Source: Aliamphritea ceti
Lineage (GTDB): Bacteria > Pseudomonadota > Gammaproteobacteria > Pseudomonadales > Balneatricaceae
Length of the DNA: 64,000 bases
Reading direction: 5' to 3'
Assembly: GCF_024347215.1 (NCBI RefSeq)
Contig: NZ_AP025282.1
Location: 2,356,001-2,420,000 of the forward strand
Positions 18,747 through 27,253 of the stretch are shown here, piece by piece (within the stretch, counting starts at the first letter, position 1; every line of letters starts with the position of its first letter). Below the pieces are notes generated by a model. That model made no database searches. It was not told where the DNA came from and worked only from the letters and a program-made list of their open reading frames with translations. Made by a program: the position numbers and the translations under genes.

Positions 18747-19952
18747 ATGACTGCGTCAGTGCACAACCCTGATCAATACATGTATGACTTTAAACATATT
18801 TTGACAAATGGAAGAAAAAAGATCGGGCTACTTGTCGGGGCAGGTGCGCCAGTAAGCATCAATATAGGAGGCGAAACATCCTGGAAGCCACTTATTCCAG
18901 ATATAGCTGGCTTGACTAAAATGGTTATTGAAGGTCTGAATGACGAGGAGCGCGAAGCATTTAATCTATTAAAAGAGGATATTTCGGATAGTAACATCGA
19001 GTTAATATTATCTAGGGTTCGCTCTCTAGCTGAGATTATAGGGAAGTCGAAGGTTCATGGTTTAGATGCCGAAGGCTATACAGCGCTATCTGAAAAAATA
19101 TGCCACATAATAAAAGAAATCGTTAACCAACCTTTGCCAACTGGAGAAACTCCTTATTCAAATACCATCTCCTGGATTAATGGTATTAACAGAGATCATG
19201 CCGTTGAAATTTTTACTACGAACTACGATTTACTGCTAGAAGAGGCTATGGAAAGGGTTCGGACCCCATATTTTGATGGATTCTCTGGATCAAGAGCTGC
19301 CTTTTTTGATCCTTCCAGTATTTCGAGTAATGACCTTCCTCCTAGGTGGGTTCGCTTATGGAAGCTACATGGTTCCATCAATTGGTTGACAAACGAGGTA
19401 GGGGAAATAATCAGGGGAATGAATGAAGGTGCAGGGACAATGGTTTACCCATCTCACGTTAAGTATGACCAAACACAATCAGCTCCGTTCTCATCACTGT
19501 TTGAAAGACTTAAAAATTTTCTTTTAGAACCAGATACTTTATTAATCACTACTGGTTTTTCTTTTGCTGATGCACATATATCAGCGAAGCTGGATGAATG
19601 TATGGCAGAAAATGCTTCTGCGGCTATTCTAGCGTTTCAATTTAAGAATCTTGATGAAGAGTGTTTCGCTACTGAAATGGCACTAAGACGTCCTAATATA
19701 AGCGTTTACTGTAAAGATGGGGCAGTTATCAATGGCGTAAAAGGAAAGTGGAAGTTAGGGGATTTACCCAGCAGAAACTGGGAACTAATTCGAAATGAAT
19801 ATTGGAATGATGATAGTTTTATTTTGGGGGATTTTTTACAGTTTGGTAAATTTTTAGCTAGATCAGGTGGAGGTAGATGTATTACAGAGCCAACTTCCTA
19901 CTTACAGACAGAGGTAGAGGTTGAGCAAGAGGTACAATCAGATGATGAATGA
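18747..19952 (+). CDS. SIR2-domain NADase, defence pair with HerA ATPase
   Basis: 401 residues. NAD-binding SIR2 features are visible: GAGA at 31-34, TTNYD at 157-161, the KLHGSINW strip with the catalytic-type histidine at 206-213, and a late TGFSFADAHI segment at 269-278. SIR2 domains in anti-phage systems typically cleave NAD. The C-terminal 70 residues are less typical and may contact the partner. AAGGA precedes ATG 18747. The stop overlaps the start of the HerA gene, so the two are translationally coupled. The gene is clearly more AT-rich than the flanks, suggesting acquisition by transfer. SIR2-HerA is a known defence pair; function here is inferred from that. Confidence 0.93.
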   Translation: MTASVHNPDQYMYDFKHILTNGRKKIGLLVGAGAPVSINIGGETSWKPLIPDIAGLTKMVIEGLNDEEREAFNLLKEDISDSNIELILSRVRSLAEIIGKSKVHGLDAEGYTALSEKICHIIKEIVNQPLPTGETPYSNTISWINGINRDHAVEIFTTNYDLLLEEAMERVRTPYFDGFSGSRAAFFDPSSISSNDLPPRWVRLWKLHGSINWLTNEVGEIIRGMNEGAGTMVYPSHVKYDQTQSAPFSSLFERLKNFLLEPDTLLITTGFSFADAHISAKLDECMAENASAAILAFQFKNLDEECFATEMALRRPNISVYCKDGAVINGVKGKWKLGDLPSRNWELIRNEYWNDDSFILGDFLQFGKFLARSGGGRCITEPTSYLQTEVEVEQEVQSDDE

Positions 19953-21720
19953 TCCAACCTTTTTGGGAGAGGTCTTATCAGTTTCAGGTTCATCAATATT
20001 AATACAACTGACACCTCAAGTCAGATCGGGTTTACTAATTATAGAAGGGCGAAATCATAGGATAGGACAGGTAGGTAGCTTTGTTAGAATCCCCCAGGGT
20101 TACAATGACTTATATGGCGTGATTGCTGAAACGAGTGAGTCTGCAGTTAATGATACAAAGGGTATCGATGATGAAAGAAGAATCATAAAAGTTGAGCTAG
20201 TTGGCGAATCTGTTGGAGATCAGTTTGAAAGAGGAATTAGTCAGTTTCCTAGCATTAATGATGAAGCGCATCTAGTAACCGAAAATGACCTAAAGAAGAT
20301 TTATGGTGATCAAAGTAATGGGCAGGTGGTCATTGGTAAGTTGTCCAGCTCAGACAGCATAAATGTTAGCGTAGATTTAAATAGTCTTGTAAATCGTCAC
20401 TCTGCATTATTAGGTTCTACAGGCTCAGGCAAATCCACGAGCGTATCTAGCTTGTTGAGATCAATAGTTACAGATTATAGTGATGAAATTACAAAACCGT
20501 CCTCACGAATAGTACTTTTTGATATTCACGGTGAATACGCTTCAGCTCTCAGTGATATAGCTACAGTTTATTCCGTATCTCCAAGAAAAGGCGAAGAAAA
20601 ATTATTCATACCTTTTTGGTGTGTCTCGCCAGAAAAATTGATTGATTTCTTGTGCGGTCAAAATGAAAACATTAAAAATAAATTTATGGACAGAATGGTT
20701 CATGAAAAGAAAGAATTCGCAAAGAACAATGATCTCGAAATTGATATCGAAACAATTACACCTTACACACCTCTTCCGTTTAGGTTGAATAAAATTTGGT
20801 ATGACCTATACCACGAAGATAATGTTAATTGGGAAGAAAAGGAAAGGGAAACCCCATCATATATTGATGAAGGAGACTTCACTAAACTTATACCTCCAAC
20901 GTTTAAGCCCCCAAGCACTGGTGCAAATCCGCCTCATAAAGGCGGCCCTCAGCATATGAAGAAACAACTAGATTTGATGAAGTCTAGGTTGTTGGATGGG
21001 CAGTATTCCTTCTTCTTGTCTCCTGGTGCATGGAAACCGAGTAATACAAATAAGGTTGATAAAGATTTATCGGTGCTTATTAAGGAATGGATCGGAGGGG
21101 TGAACCCTATAACCATTTTGGATCTATCAGGAATGCCATCTTCAAGGCTTGATCTCTTGCTAGGCTCCTTACTCGATATCATGTTTGAAGCTGCTGTTTG
21201 GGGTCGTAACCTCATCGAAGGCATGAAAGAGCGGCCGTTGTTATTGGTTATGGAGGAAGCTCATAGATATTTATCGAATGATAGTAATGGTCTTTCAAAG
21301 GATATGGTGAGAAGAATAGCCAAAGAAGGAAGAAAGTTTGGTGTAGGTTCAATGCTAGTAAGCCAAAGACCATCGGAAATTGATGAAACCATACTATCTC
21401 AATGTGGAACATTGTTTGCCTTAAGAATCAATAATGCTACTGATAGATCAAGAGTTAAATCTGCAATGTCAGATGGGCTTTCAGGTATTGTTGATACGCT
21501 ACCAATACTAAGAACAGGGGAGGCTATTGTTACTGGTGAAGCCGCCAGACTCCCGATGAGGTTTAGGTTTAAGGTTCCTAAAGATGGTCGCTATCCAGAT
21601 AGTAGAGATCCCGAAGTTAGTGACAAATGGTCTCAGGCTTACAGTGAAATGGATTACTCAAAGCTTGTAAAAGCCTGGAGGCAGCAAAAAGCAATTAGTA
21701 GTACAGACGATGAAAATTAA
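19942..21720 (+). CDS. HerA-type hexameric ATPase (DUF87), defence partner of SIR2
   Basis: 592 residues from ATG 19942, chosen because AGAGG lies nine bases upstream; it overlaps the SIR2 gene by 11 bases. An N-terminal HAS-like beta barrel (about 1-130) precedes a RecA-type motor with Walker A GSTGSGKST (about 158-166) and Walker B LLVMEEAHR (about 436-442), then the VSQRPSEID sensor region. About 130 residues are inserted between the two motor halves. HerA proteins form DNA-translocating hexamers. In defence pairs they assemble with the SIR2 effector. The gene is AT-rich like its neighbours. Confidence 0.93.
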   Translation: MMNDPTFLGEVLSVSGSSILIQLTPQVRSGLLIIEGRNHRIGQVGSFVRIPQGYNDLYGVIAETSESAVNDTKGIDDERRIIKVELVGESVGDQFERGISQFPSINDEAHLVTENDLKKIYGDQSNGQVVIGKLSSSDSINVSVDLNSLVNRHSALLGSTGSGKSTSVSSLLRSIVTDYSDEITKPSSRIVLFDIHGEYASALSDIATVYSVSPRKGEEKLFIPFWCVSPEKLIDFLCGQNENIKNKFMDRMVHEKKEFAKNNDLEIDIETITPYTPLPFRLNKIWYDLYHEDNVNWEEKERETPSYIDEGDFTKLIPPTFKPPSTGANPPHKGGPQHMKKQLDLMKSRLLDGQYSFFLSPGAWKPSNTNKVDKDLSVLIKEWIGGVNPITILDLSGMPSSRLDLLLGSLLDIMFEAAVWGRNLIEGMKERPLLLVMEEAHRYLSNDSNGLSKDMVRRIAKEGRKFGVGSMLVSQRPSEIDETILSQCGTLFALRINNATDRSRVKSAMSDGLSGIVDTLPILRTGEAIVTGEAARLPMRFRFKVPKDGRYPDSRDPEVSDKWSQAYSEMDYSKLVKAWRQQKAISSTDDEN

Positions 21721-21741
21721 TCAATCATAGGGAGAAAGACC

Positions 21742-21951
21742 ATGGAAAGAACGGCCGTTAGTTCGAGTAATTTAGCTGCTGTAGGTTATGATTTTGATTC
21801 AGAAATACTTGAAGTTGAGTTCAATAGTGGTGGAGTTTATGAGTATTATAATGTTCCTGGCTATGTTTTTCAGGAATTAATGAGGGCTGATTCTTTAGGT
21901 ATTTACCTTAATCAAAATATAAAAGGGACATACCAGTATTCGAGAATATAA
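21742..21951 (+). CDS. KTSC-domain small protein
   Basis: 69 residues, almost all one KTSC domain: the SSSNLAAVGYD start, FNSGGVYEYYNVP middle and AxSLGIYLNQNIK end follow the family pattern. GGGAG lies ahead of ATG 21742. It begins 21 bases after the HerA gene, in the same AT-rich stretch and on the same strand, so it is probably the third gene of the defence operon. KTSC proteins are small and poorly characterised. A role as a regulator, nucleic-acid binder or accessory factor is only inference. Confidence 0.85.
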   Translation: MERTAVSSSNLAAVGYDFDSEILEVEFNSGGVYEYYNVPGYVFQELMRADSLGIYLNQNIKGTYQYSRI

Positions 21952-22093
21952 GTTATTAACTCATAGAATTGCTTGATGTTATATAAAATAGGGGAATACC
22001 TTCTTACTTTATATGTTTAAGTAAAATTAAAATAATTAGTTTTTATACGAAAAGTTCACAGGCATCTTGTTTTTATTTGTGCAAGTGTGGTGT

Positions 22094-22144
22094 CAGGTCT
22101 TATCTTTTGCTGTTATAGAAAGACAGGCAAAAGAGAAGAGCCTG
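22094..22144. repeat. palindromic repeat, copy A
   Basis: CAGGTCTTATCTTTTGC (22094-22110) pairs with GCAAAAGAGAAGAGCCTG (22127-22144) with one bulge and one mismatch around a 16-base loop holding TTATAGAAAGA. A diverged second copy with the same loop is at 22552-22603. It is a REP-like or small mobile palindromic element; the family is not recognised. Confidence 0.75.
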
Positions 22145-22270
22145 GCTCTGTTAATATTTCTGAACAGGTAATCAGATCAGATAAAATTTACGACTACGAT
22201 CAGGATAAGTGTAAAGGTCATACCTACGATTGCGACGGTTTTTCTGGGGTTATTAGGGTTACTGTAACTT

Positions 22271-22444
22271 TCAGTTATTGATTTTTTGCCACACCGTGTG
22301 TGGAGGATATCTGCCCAGTGTAAACAACAGGCAGATGGGCAAGCCTATATAGTAGAAAATGATATAAAAAAGAAATTCGACCACGATCCAAAGGATTAAA
22401 CCCAAAACTAATCTTAGAGTGACAAAGAGTATTTCTTCTAACAT
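22271..22444 (-). CDS. small membrane protein between two palindromic repeats
   Basis: 57 residues from ATG 22444 (MLEEILF). The sequence is dominated by one long hydrophobic stretch and ends LFTLGRYPPH plus a short tail. Short proteins with an E-x-L...W...E-x-LF pattern closing on TLGRYP occur in many proteobacteria as unnamed membrane proteins, so I think this is real. It runs opposite to the defence genes. An ATG three codons earlier is in frame but has its AGGG too close. Confidence 0.55.
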   Translation of the reverse strand: MLEEILFVTLRLVLGLILWIVVEFLFYIIFYYIGLPICLLFTLGRYPPHTVWQKINN

Positions 22445-22551
22445 TGAATTCATCCCTGATTTGTAATGATTCGTTTGGCTTCCTGCTTATAAGTGTAGGC
22501 TCTGTTGTAGATCTGCGATGCTTTTGGTTCATTGCCAATAGTCTGGCCGGG

Positions 22552-22603
22552 TCAGACCTTGCTTTTTGCCTTTATAGAAAGATAAGCGAAAGGAATAACC
22601 TGA
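22552..22603. repeat. palindromic repeat, copy B
   Basis: Arms TCAGACCTTGCTTTTTGC (22552-22569) and GCGAAAGGAATAACCTGA (22586-22603) pair at about 13 of 18 positions counting G-T pairs. The loop TTATAGAAAGATA matches that of copy A. It lies about 460 bases from copy A, in the same relative direction. Confidence 0.7.
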
Positions 22604-22899
22604 TCCTGTTATTCGTGTTTCAAGCCTTTCATGAATTTGAGAAATTCCCTTCCTAACATTAATGGTCATAACATTTGGTAGCCGTGCTATCTGATCCAAA
22701 GCTCCTTCTCGAGCTTTATCTGGAAATCATTACAGGCAAAACCAACCCCACATTCCCATCCCGAACTCCTAATCTTCTCCTACACTCTTTGTGTTGCCTA
22801 AATTAGAACATTAATCCAAATCTAACCTCCTTATTCACAACGCTCTGTTGGTACAGAATGGGGGGCAATGTGATTCTCAATTATAAAAAAAGGTACAAC
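22604..22899. other. intergenic region at the island edge
   Basis: Non-coding stretch between palindromic copy B and the dehydrogenase gene. Base composition shifts from AT-rich toward the local average near its right end, so the boundary of the transferred segment may lie here. I see no tRNA, attachment site or integrase remnant. Confidence 0.4.
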
Positions 22900-23778
22900 A
22901 TGGCGAATACGACGGTAGGTGTGATCGGCCTGGGCGCAATGGGGCATGGCATGGCCAAAACTCTGTTGCGGGAAGGTTTTCAGGTTGCTGGTACAGATTT
23001 AGGTGAGGCGCAGAAAGCTGCAGCGGCTGAACTGGGTGTTCAGGTTGTGGGCAGCATTGCTGAACTCTGTGAACTGACCGATTCCTTTGTGCTGTCGTTA
23101 CCAATGGCGAAGCATGTACAGGCGGTTATTCAGGGCGAAGGCGGTTTGCTTGAGCATGCGCCAGCGGGCAGCTTAATGATTGATACCTCTACTTCTGAGC
23201 CGGAAATTACCCGGGACCTTGCCGGTTGTCTTGCCAGTAAAGGCCACCAGATGTTGGATGCGCCTGTCAGTGGCGGCCCGGCAGGTGCAGCGGCAGGCAC
23301 TATGGTGATGGTTGTTGGCGGTGAAGAAGCAGCGCTTGACCGGGCGATGCCGATTTTGAAGGCACTGAGCAGTAAGGTGGTTCACCTGGGTGAAAGCGGT
23401 AATGGCCATGTAGCCAAGCTGATTAATAACTTGCTGTGTGCGGCACATCTGGTGACTACTGCGGAAGCGGTGGCATTAGGTAAGCGTGCCGGGCTAGACC
23501 CTCAGGCGCTGATCGAAGGTTTAAATGCCGGTTCTGGGCGCAGTGCTATCAGTGAAGTGAATTTCCCTCGCTGGATTCTCAACGAAGGTTTTGATTCTGG
23601 TTTTACGATGCAGTTGATGCGTAAAGATGTGCGTCTGGCGAAGAAGCTGATTGGCGATATGCAACTGGAACTGCCAGTTGCTGATCAGATCGCATCTATC
23701 TGGGCAGCCAGCGAAGACAGCATTGAAGGCGCTGAGGATTTTAACTGCATCATCAAAAATGCCGGGCTGGGAGAATAA
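22900..23778 (+). CDS. 3-hydroxyisobutyrate dehydrogenase-family NAD(P) oxidoreductase
   Basis: 292 residues from ATG 22900, eight bases after AAGG. It has an N-terminal Rossmann motif (GVIGLGAMGHGMA), the substrate-binding DAPVSGGPAGA segment and the catalytic lysine region GNGHVAKLINN. Members oxidise 3-hydroxy acids such as 3-hydroxyisobutyrate, tartronate semialdehyde or related compounds. The next gene, an aldehyde dehydrogenase, starts two bases after its stop, which suggests sequential oxidation of a hydroxy acid and an aldehyde. The exact substrate is not clear. Confidence 0.9.
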   Translation: MANTTVGVIGLGAMGHGMAKTLLREGFQVAGTDLGEAQKAAAAELGVQVVGSIAELCELTDSFVLSLPMAKHVQAVIQGEGGLLEHAPAGSLMIDTSTSEPEITRDLAGCLASKGHQMLDAPVSGGPAGAAAGTMVMVVGGEEAALDRAMPILKALSSKVVHLGESGNGHVAKLINNLLCAAHLVTTAEAVALGKRAGLDPQALIEGLNAGSGRSAISEVNFPRWILNEGFDSGFTMQLMRKDVRLAKKLIGDMQLELPVADQIASIWAASEDSIEGAEDFNCIIKNAGLGE

Positions 23779-23780
23779 CA

Positions 23781-25346
23781 ATGGGTGTATTAGCTAAAGA
23801 ATTTACCGTTGAAAAAGACGGCACGGCTCAGGTAGCCGAGTTATTAAGCCTGCTGTTTGATGATGCACGTGCGATAGAGAATTTCGGTAGTTGGGTAGGC
23901 GGTGAAATGCTGCGCGGCGCGGGTGAGCCGATTAGTCTGATTAACCCGGCAACAGGCGCTGAGTTTATGGTCTATCCGGATGCCGGCGCTGCCGTCGTAA
24001 ATAAGGCTGCAGATGCTGCCAGTGCTGCACAAAAGCAGTGGTGGGCGCTGCCGGCCAGTGGCCGTGCCCGTTTAATGTGGGCTTGTAGCGTTAAAGTGCG
24101 TGAACAGGCTGAAGCGTTGGCGCGTCTTGAGTCAGTGTCTGCCGGTAAGCCGGTTCGGGACTGTCGGGTTGAAGTTGCTAAAGTTGCCGAGATGTTTGAG
24201 TACTACGCGGGCTGGTGCGACAAGATGACTGGCCAGGTTATTCCGGTACCGACGTCTCACCTGAACTATACCCGCCACGAGCCTTATGGCGTTGTTACTC
24301 AGATTACGCCGTGGAATGCGCCAGTATTCACTTGCGGCTGGCAGATTGCCCCAGCTATCTGTGCCGGTAATGGTGTTTTGCTTAAGCCTTCTGAACTGAC
24401 GCCGTTAAGCTCTACTGTACTGGTTAAATTAATTGAAGATGCAGGCATCCCTAAAGGCCTGGTAAACGTGATTAATGGCCTTGGCCAGAGTACGGGTGCG
24501 GCGGCTATCGAAAACCCTGCGACTAAGAAAGTTGTGTTTGTTGGTTCACCTAAAACAGGTGGTCTGATTGCAGCGGCAGCGGCTCAGCGTGTTATTCCCT
24601 GTGTGCTGGAACTGGGCGGTAAGTCGGCCAATATTATTTTTGATGATGCAGACCTGGATCGTGCGGTTGTAGGTGCTCAGGCGGCAGTATTTGCGGCGGC
24701 TGGCCAGAGCTGTGTTTCCGGCTCGCGCTTGCTGGTTCAGCGTGGCGTGTATGATGAAGTGGTCGAGCGTTTGGCATCTGCCACTAACAAGATCCCGGTA
24801 GGCTTACCATGGCTGGACGATACTATGGTTGGGCCTATCAATAACCTGACGCAGTTCCGTCACGTTTCTGCTTTGGTGGAAGCAGGTAAGGCTGGCGGTG
24901 CCCGCATTGCTGCCGGTGGTTGTGGTGCTGATATTGAAGGCGGTGAAGCGGGTTATTTCTTCCGTCCAACCGTGTTGGCCGATGTCGACAACAGTATGGC
25001 TGTCGCCCAGGAAGAGATATTTGGGCCTGTGGTATCGGTTATTCCGTTTGATGACGAAGAAGATGCGGTGGCAATTGCCAATGACAGCCGCTTTGGGTTG
25101 GCAGGTGCAGTCTGGACCGCTGATGTTGGCCGTGCACACAGAATGGCTGCTGCGGTAAACGCAGGTACATTCTGGGTGAACAGTTATAAGGCGATCAATG
25201 TTATGTCTCCGTTTGGTGGCTTTGGTGAAAGTGGCTATGGCCGTTCCAGCGGATATGAGGGCTTGCTTGAATATACGCAGACCAAGAGTGTCTGGGTGGA
25301 AACAGCCAAAGATGCTGCGATTCAGTTTGGATATTCTATTGAGTAA
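23781..25346 (+). CDS. NAD(P)-dependent aldehyde dehydrogenase
   Basis: 521 residues, full-length ALDH. The oxyanion asparagine region (ITPWNAPVF), the cofactor loop (LLKPSELTPLS), the general-base glutamate (LELGGKSAN) and the catalytic cysteine (AAGQSCVSGS) are all present. About 20 extra residues lead the usual ALDH start. The start is ATG 23781 behind GGGAG. It follows the dehydrogenase gene with a two-base gap and is most likely in one operon with it. The substrate is unknown. Confidence 0.93.
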   Translation: MGVLAKEFTVEKDGTAQVAELLSLLFDDARAIENFGSWVGGEMLRGAGEPISLINPATGAEFMVYPDAGAAVVNKAADAASAAQKQWWALPASGRARLMWACSVKVREQAEALARLESVSAGKPVRDCRVEVAKVAEMFEYYAGWCDKMTGQVIPVPTSHLNYTRHEPYGVVTQITPWNAPVFTCGWQIAPAICAGNGVLLKPSELTPLSSTVLVKLIEDAGIPKGLVNVINGLGQSTGAAAIENPATKKVVFVGSPKTGGLIAAAAAQRVIPCVLELGGKSANIIFDDADLDRAVVGAQAAVFAAAGQSCVSGSRLLVQRGVYDEVVERLASATNKIPVGLPWLDDTMVGPINNLTQFRHVSALVEAGKAGGARIAAGGCGADIEGGEAGYFFRPTVLADVDNSMAVAQEEIFGPVVSVIPFDDEEDAVAIANDSRFGLAGAVWTADVGRAHRMAAAVNAGTFWVNSYKAINVMSPFGGFGESGYGRSSGYEGLLEYTQTKSVWVETAKDAAIQFGYSIE

Positions 25347-25495
25347 GAGCTTTCAACAAGAGCTTTGAATAAGTGCTTTTAACAAGCGCTTAAGCAGCAT
25401 TAAGTAAGCAGTAGCGCGTATGGGTGTTCAGGTCGTGAGTCAGTATTTTAACGGCCTGAGCTCTATTCGTATTAGCGACTTTAAAGGGGAACCTG

Positions 25496-26278
25496 ATGAC
25501 AGATTATAAACGTGAAGTAGATCTGACAACCCTGTGGCCAACCATGGTTGCTGAAGCGGAAGCCGCCGCTGAAGAATTTCCTATGCTGGCAGACTTTTTC
25601 AGGCGCAACATTATTCAGCATCAGAATTTTTCCCAGGCGCTGGCCTTTGTATTGGCTGAAAAGTTACTCGATAGCAGTGCCAGTATTTCTGATGATCAGA
25701 CTGATCAGCTAAACCAGTGGCGCAGCTTTCTGTTAATGCAGATGGCCGCGCAGTCTGATATTGAACATGCCGCGTTAAGTGATTTGCTGTGCCAGTTGGA
25801 AAGCAATGCCAGTATTAAAGATCACTACACACCACTGCTGCATTTCGCCAGTTATCAGGCGCTGCAGTGTCATCGCATTGCACATCACTGCTGGCTTAGC
25901 GATCAGCATGCAATGGCGAGCTATATTCAGGGCAGAGTGGTCTCTCTTTTTGGCGTAGATATTCATCCCGGAGCGCGTATCGGCAGCGGTATTTTTATTG
26001 ATCACGCTGTAGGAGTGGTGATTGGCGAAACCGCTGTAATTGAAGACAAAGTAACACTGTTCCAGAACGTAACCCTTGGTGGCACAGGTAAGGGCAGTGG
26101 TGACCGGCATCCTAAGTTGAGAGAAGGGTGTTTTGTGGGTTCCGGCGCGGTGATCTTCGGCAATATTGAAATAGGTGCAGGCGCTAAAGTAGCCGGTGGT
26201 GCCGTGGTTGTGAACGATGTACCCGCCGGTGCAACGGTTGTTGGGCCAAAAGGCCGGGTATTACCAAAGCGGGATTAG
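25496..26278 (+). CDS. cysE: serine O-acetyltransferase (CysE type)
   Basis: 260 residues: an N-terminal helical domain (about 1-140) and a left-handed beta-helix of hexapeptide repeats (about 145-250). The catalytic Asp and His of CysE are present (DIHPGARIG, DHAVGV and DRHPK). Family enzymes acetylate L-serine with acetyl-CoA on the cysteine path. The tail ends KRD and lacks the C-terminal isoleucine that docks CysE onto CysK, so a cysteine synthase complex is unlikely. It sits in a catabolic-looking cluster, not next to cysK, which makes an alternative acetyl acceptor possible. AAAGGGGA precedes the start. Confidence 0.87.
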   Translation: MTDYKREVDLTTLWPTMVAEAEAAAEEFPMLADFFRRNIIQHQNFSQALAFVLAEKLLDSSASISDDQTDQLNQWRSFLLMQMAAQSDIEHAALSDLLCQLESNASIKDHYTPLLHFASYQALQCHRIAHHCWLSDQHAMASYIQGRVVSLFGVDIHPGARIGSGIFIDHAVGVVIGETAVIEDKVTLFQNVTLGGTGKGSGDRHPKLREGCFVGSGAVIFGNIEIGAGAKVAGGAVVVNDVPAGATVVGPKGRVLPKRD

Positions 26279-26323
26279 CAGGCTTAACAGGTTTGAAGAA
26301 CAATTTATGATGGGTAGTAAGAG

Positions 26324-27226
26324 ATGAGCAAAACCAATACTGATAATCATCTTGGCATTGACCACCCGCTGGTGGCAGTGCGTGATATGGATAAAGCCTG
26401 TGAAGATTTTGCCAGGTTGGGCTTTTTTATTAACCCCCGGCATCACCATCCATGGGGAACAGATAACCATTTGCTGATGTTCCCGGAAAACTTTATTGAG
26501 GTGATCAGCATTTATGATCACAGCAAGCTGGATCTCACCAATGAAAAAGGCTTTGCTTTTGGCCGCTTCATTAGTAATTCGATTGAGCGTAAAGAAGGCA
26601 TTTCGCTGGTGGCATTACACAGTAAAGATGCCCGTGCAGATCATGCGTTAATGGAAGAACGCAGCGTTGAAAACATGGGCATTGTCGACTTCCGTCGTGT
26701 AGCCCATCGGCCGGACGGCAGCGAAGAAGAAGCTGTGGTTTCACTGGTGATGCTGATAAACTCCGAAACCCCGTCGGTATCACATTTTTTCTGCCATCAG
26801 CATAAGCCGCATCTGGTCTGGGTAAAGGACTGGATGACACATCCGAATGGCGCGAATGGTATTACCTGTGTCAGTTATGTTGCCAGTGAGCCTGCTTCAC
26901 TGGCTGCGCGTTTTATCGGCATATATGGTGCGGATGCCGTGACCCTTGATAACGATTATCTGCGGGTACAGACCGACAGAGGAATTTTTGAAGTACTGAG
27001 TCCGGCGAAGGCTGCGAGCCGATTTAAAGGCGTGGATGTGCCAGTTGCCGATGACCAGTTACCCAGTGGCGTCGCCATCAGAGTGAGTACAACGTCTCTG
27101 TCACAGGCAAAAGATTACCTTGATGTTCAGAAGGTAAGTTATTTAGAGACAGATGATGGCGGTCTGCGTATTCCGGCACATTATGCCGGTAACACTATTA
27201 TTGAGATTTATCCGGATTGCATGTGA
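26324..27226 (+). CDS. glyoxalase-like (VOC superfamily) protein
   Basis: 300 residues. The N-terminus LGIDHPLVAVRDMDKA and the fold order match the glyoxalase-like family PF13468, with two VOC-type halves (about 10-140 and 165-298). Metal-ligand histidine (DHPLVAV) and glutamate (NFIEVIS) are visible in the first half. Family members are often annotated dioxygenase or lyase, without proof. It lies 45 bases after the serine acetyltransferase and 27 bases before the M20 amidohydrolase, so it is part of the same cluster. Confidence 0.82.
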   Translation: MSKTNTDNHLGIDHPLVAVRDMDKACEDFARLGFFINPRHHHPWGTDNHLLMFPENFIEVISIYDHSKLDLTNEKGFAFGRFISNSIERKEGISLVALHSKDARADHALMEERSVENMGIVDFRRVAHRPDGSEEEAVVSLVMLINSETPSVSHFFCHQHKPHLVWVKDWMTHPNGANGITCVSYVASEPASLAARFIGIYGADAVTLDNDYLRVQTDRGIFEVLSPAKAASRFKGVDVPVADDQLPSGVAIRVSTTSLSQAKDYLDVQKVSYLETDDGGLRIPAHYAGNTIIEIYPDCM

Positions 27227-27253
27227 GTAATTGCAGTCCAGAGGAGAAGACAG

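Noticed and set aside
22087..22281. plus-strand frame over palindromic copy A
   Set aside because: It is explained by the palindrome, starts at GTG without a site, and the same peptide pattern recurs over copy B only because of the repeat.
22094..22603. possible integron attC sites
   Set aside because: The palindromes lack the GTTRRRY/RYYYAAC core ends, and no integrase or cassette series is visible.
25347..25495. repeated AGAGCTTT/AAGTGCTTT/AAGCGCTT words after the aldehyde dehydrogenase gene
   Set aside because: Short and irregular; probably slippage or decayed sequence with no clear structure or role.
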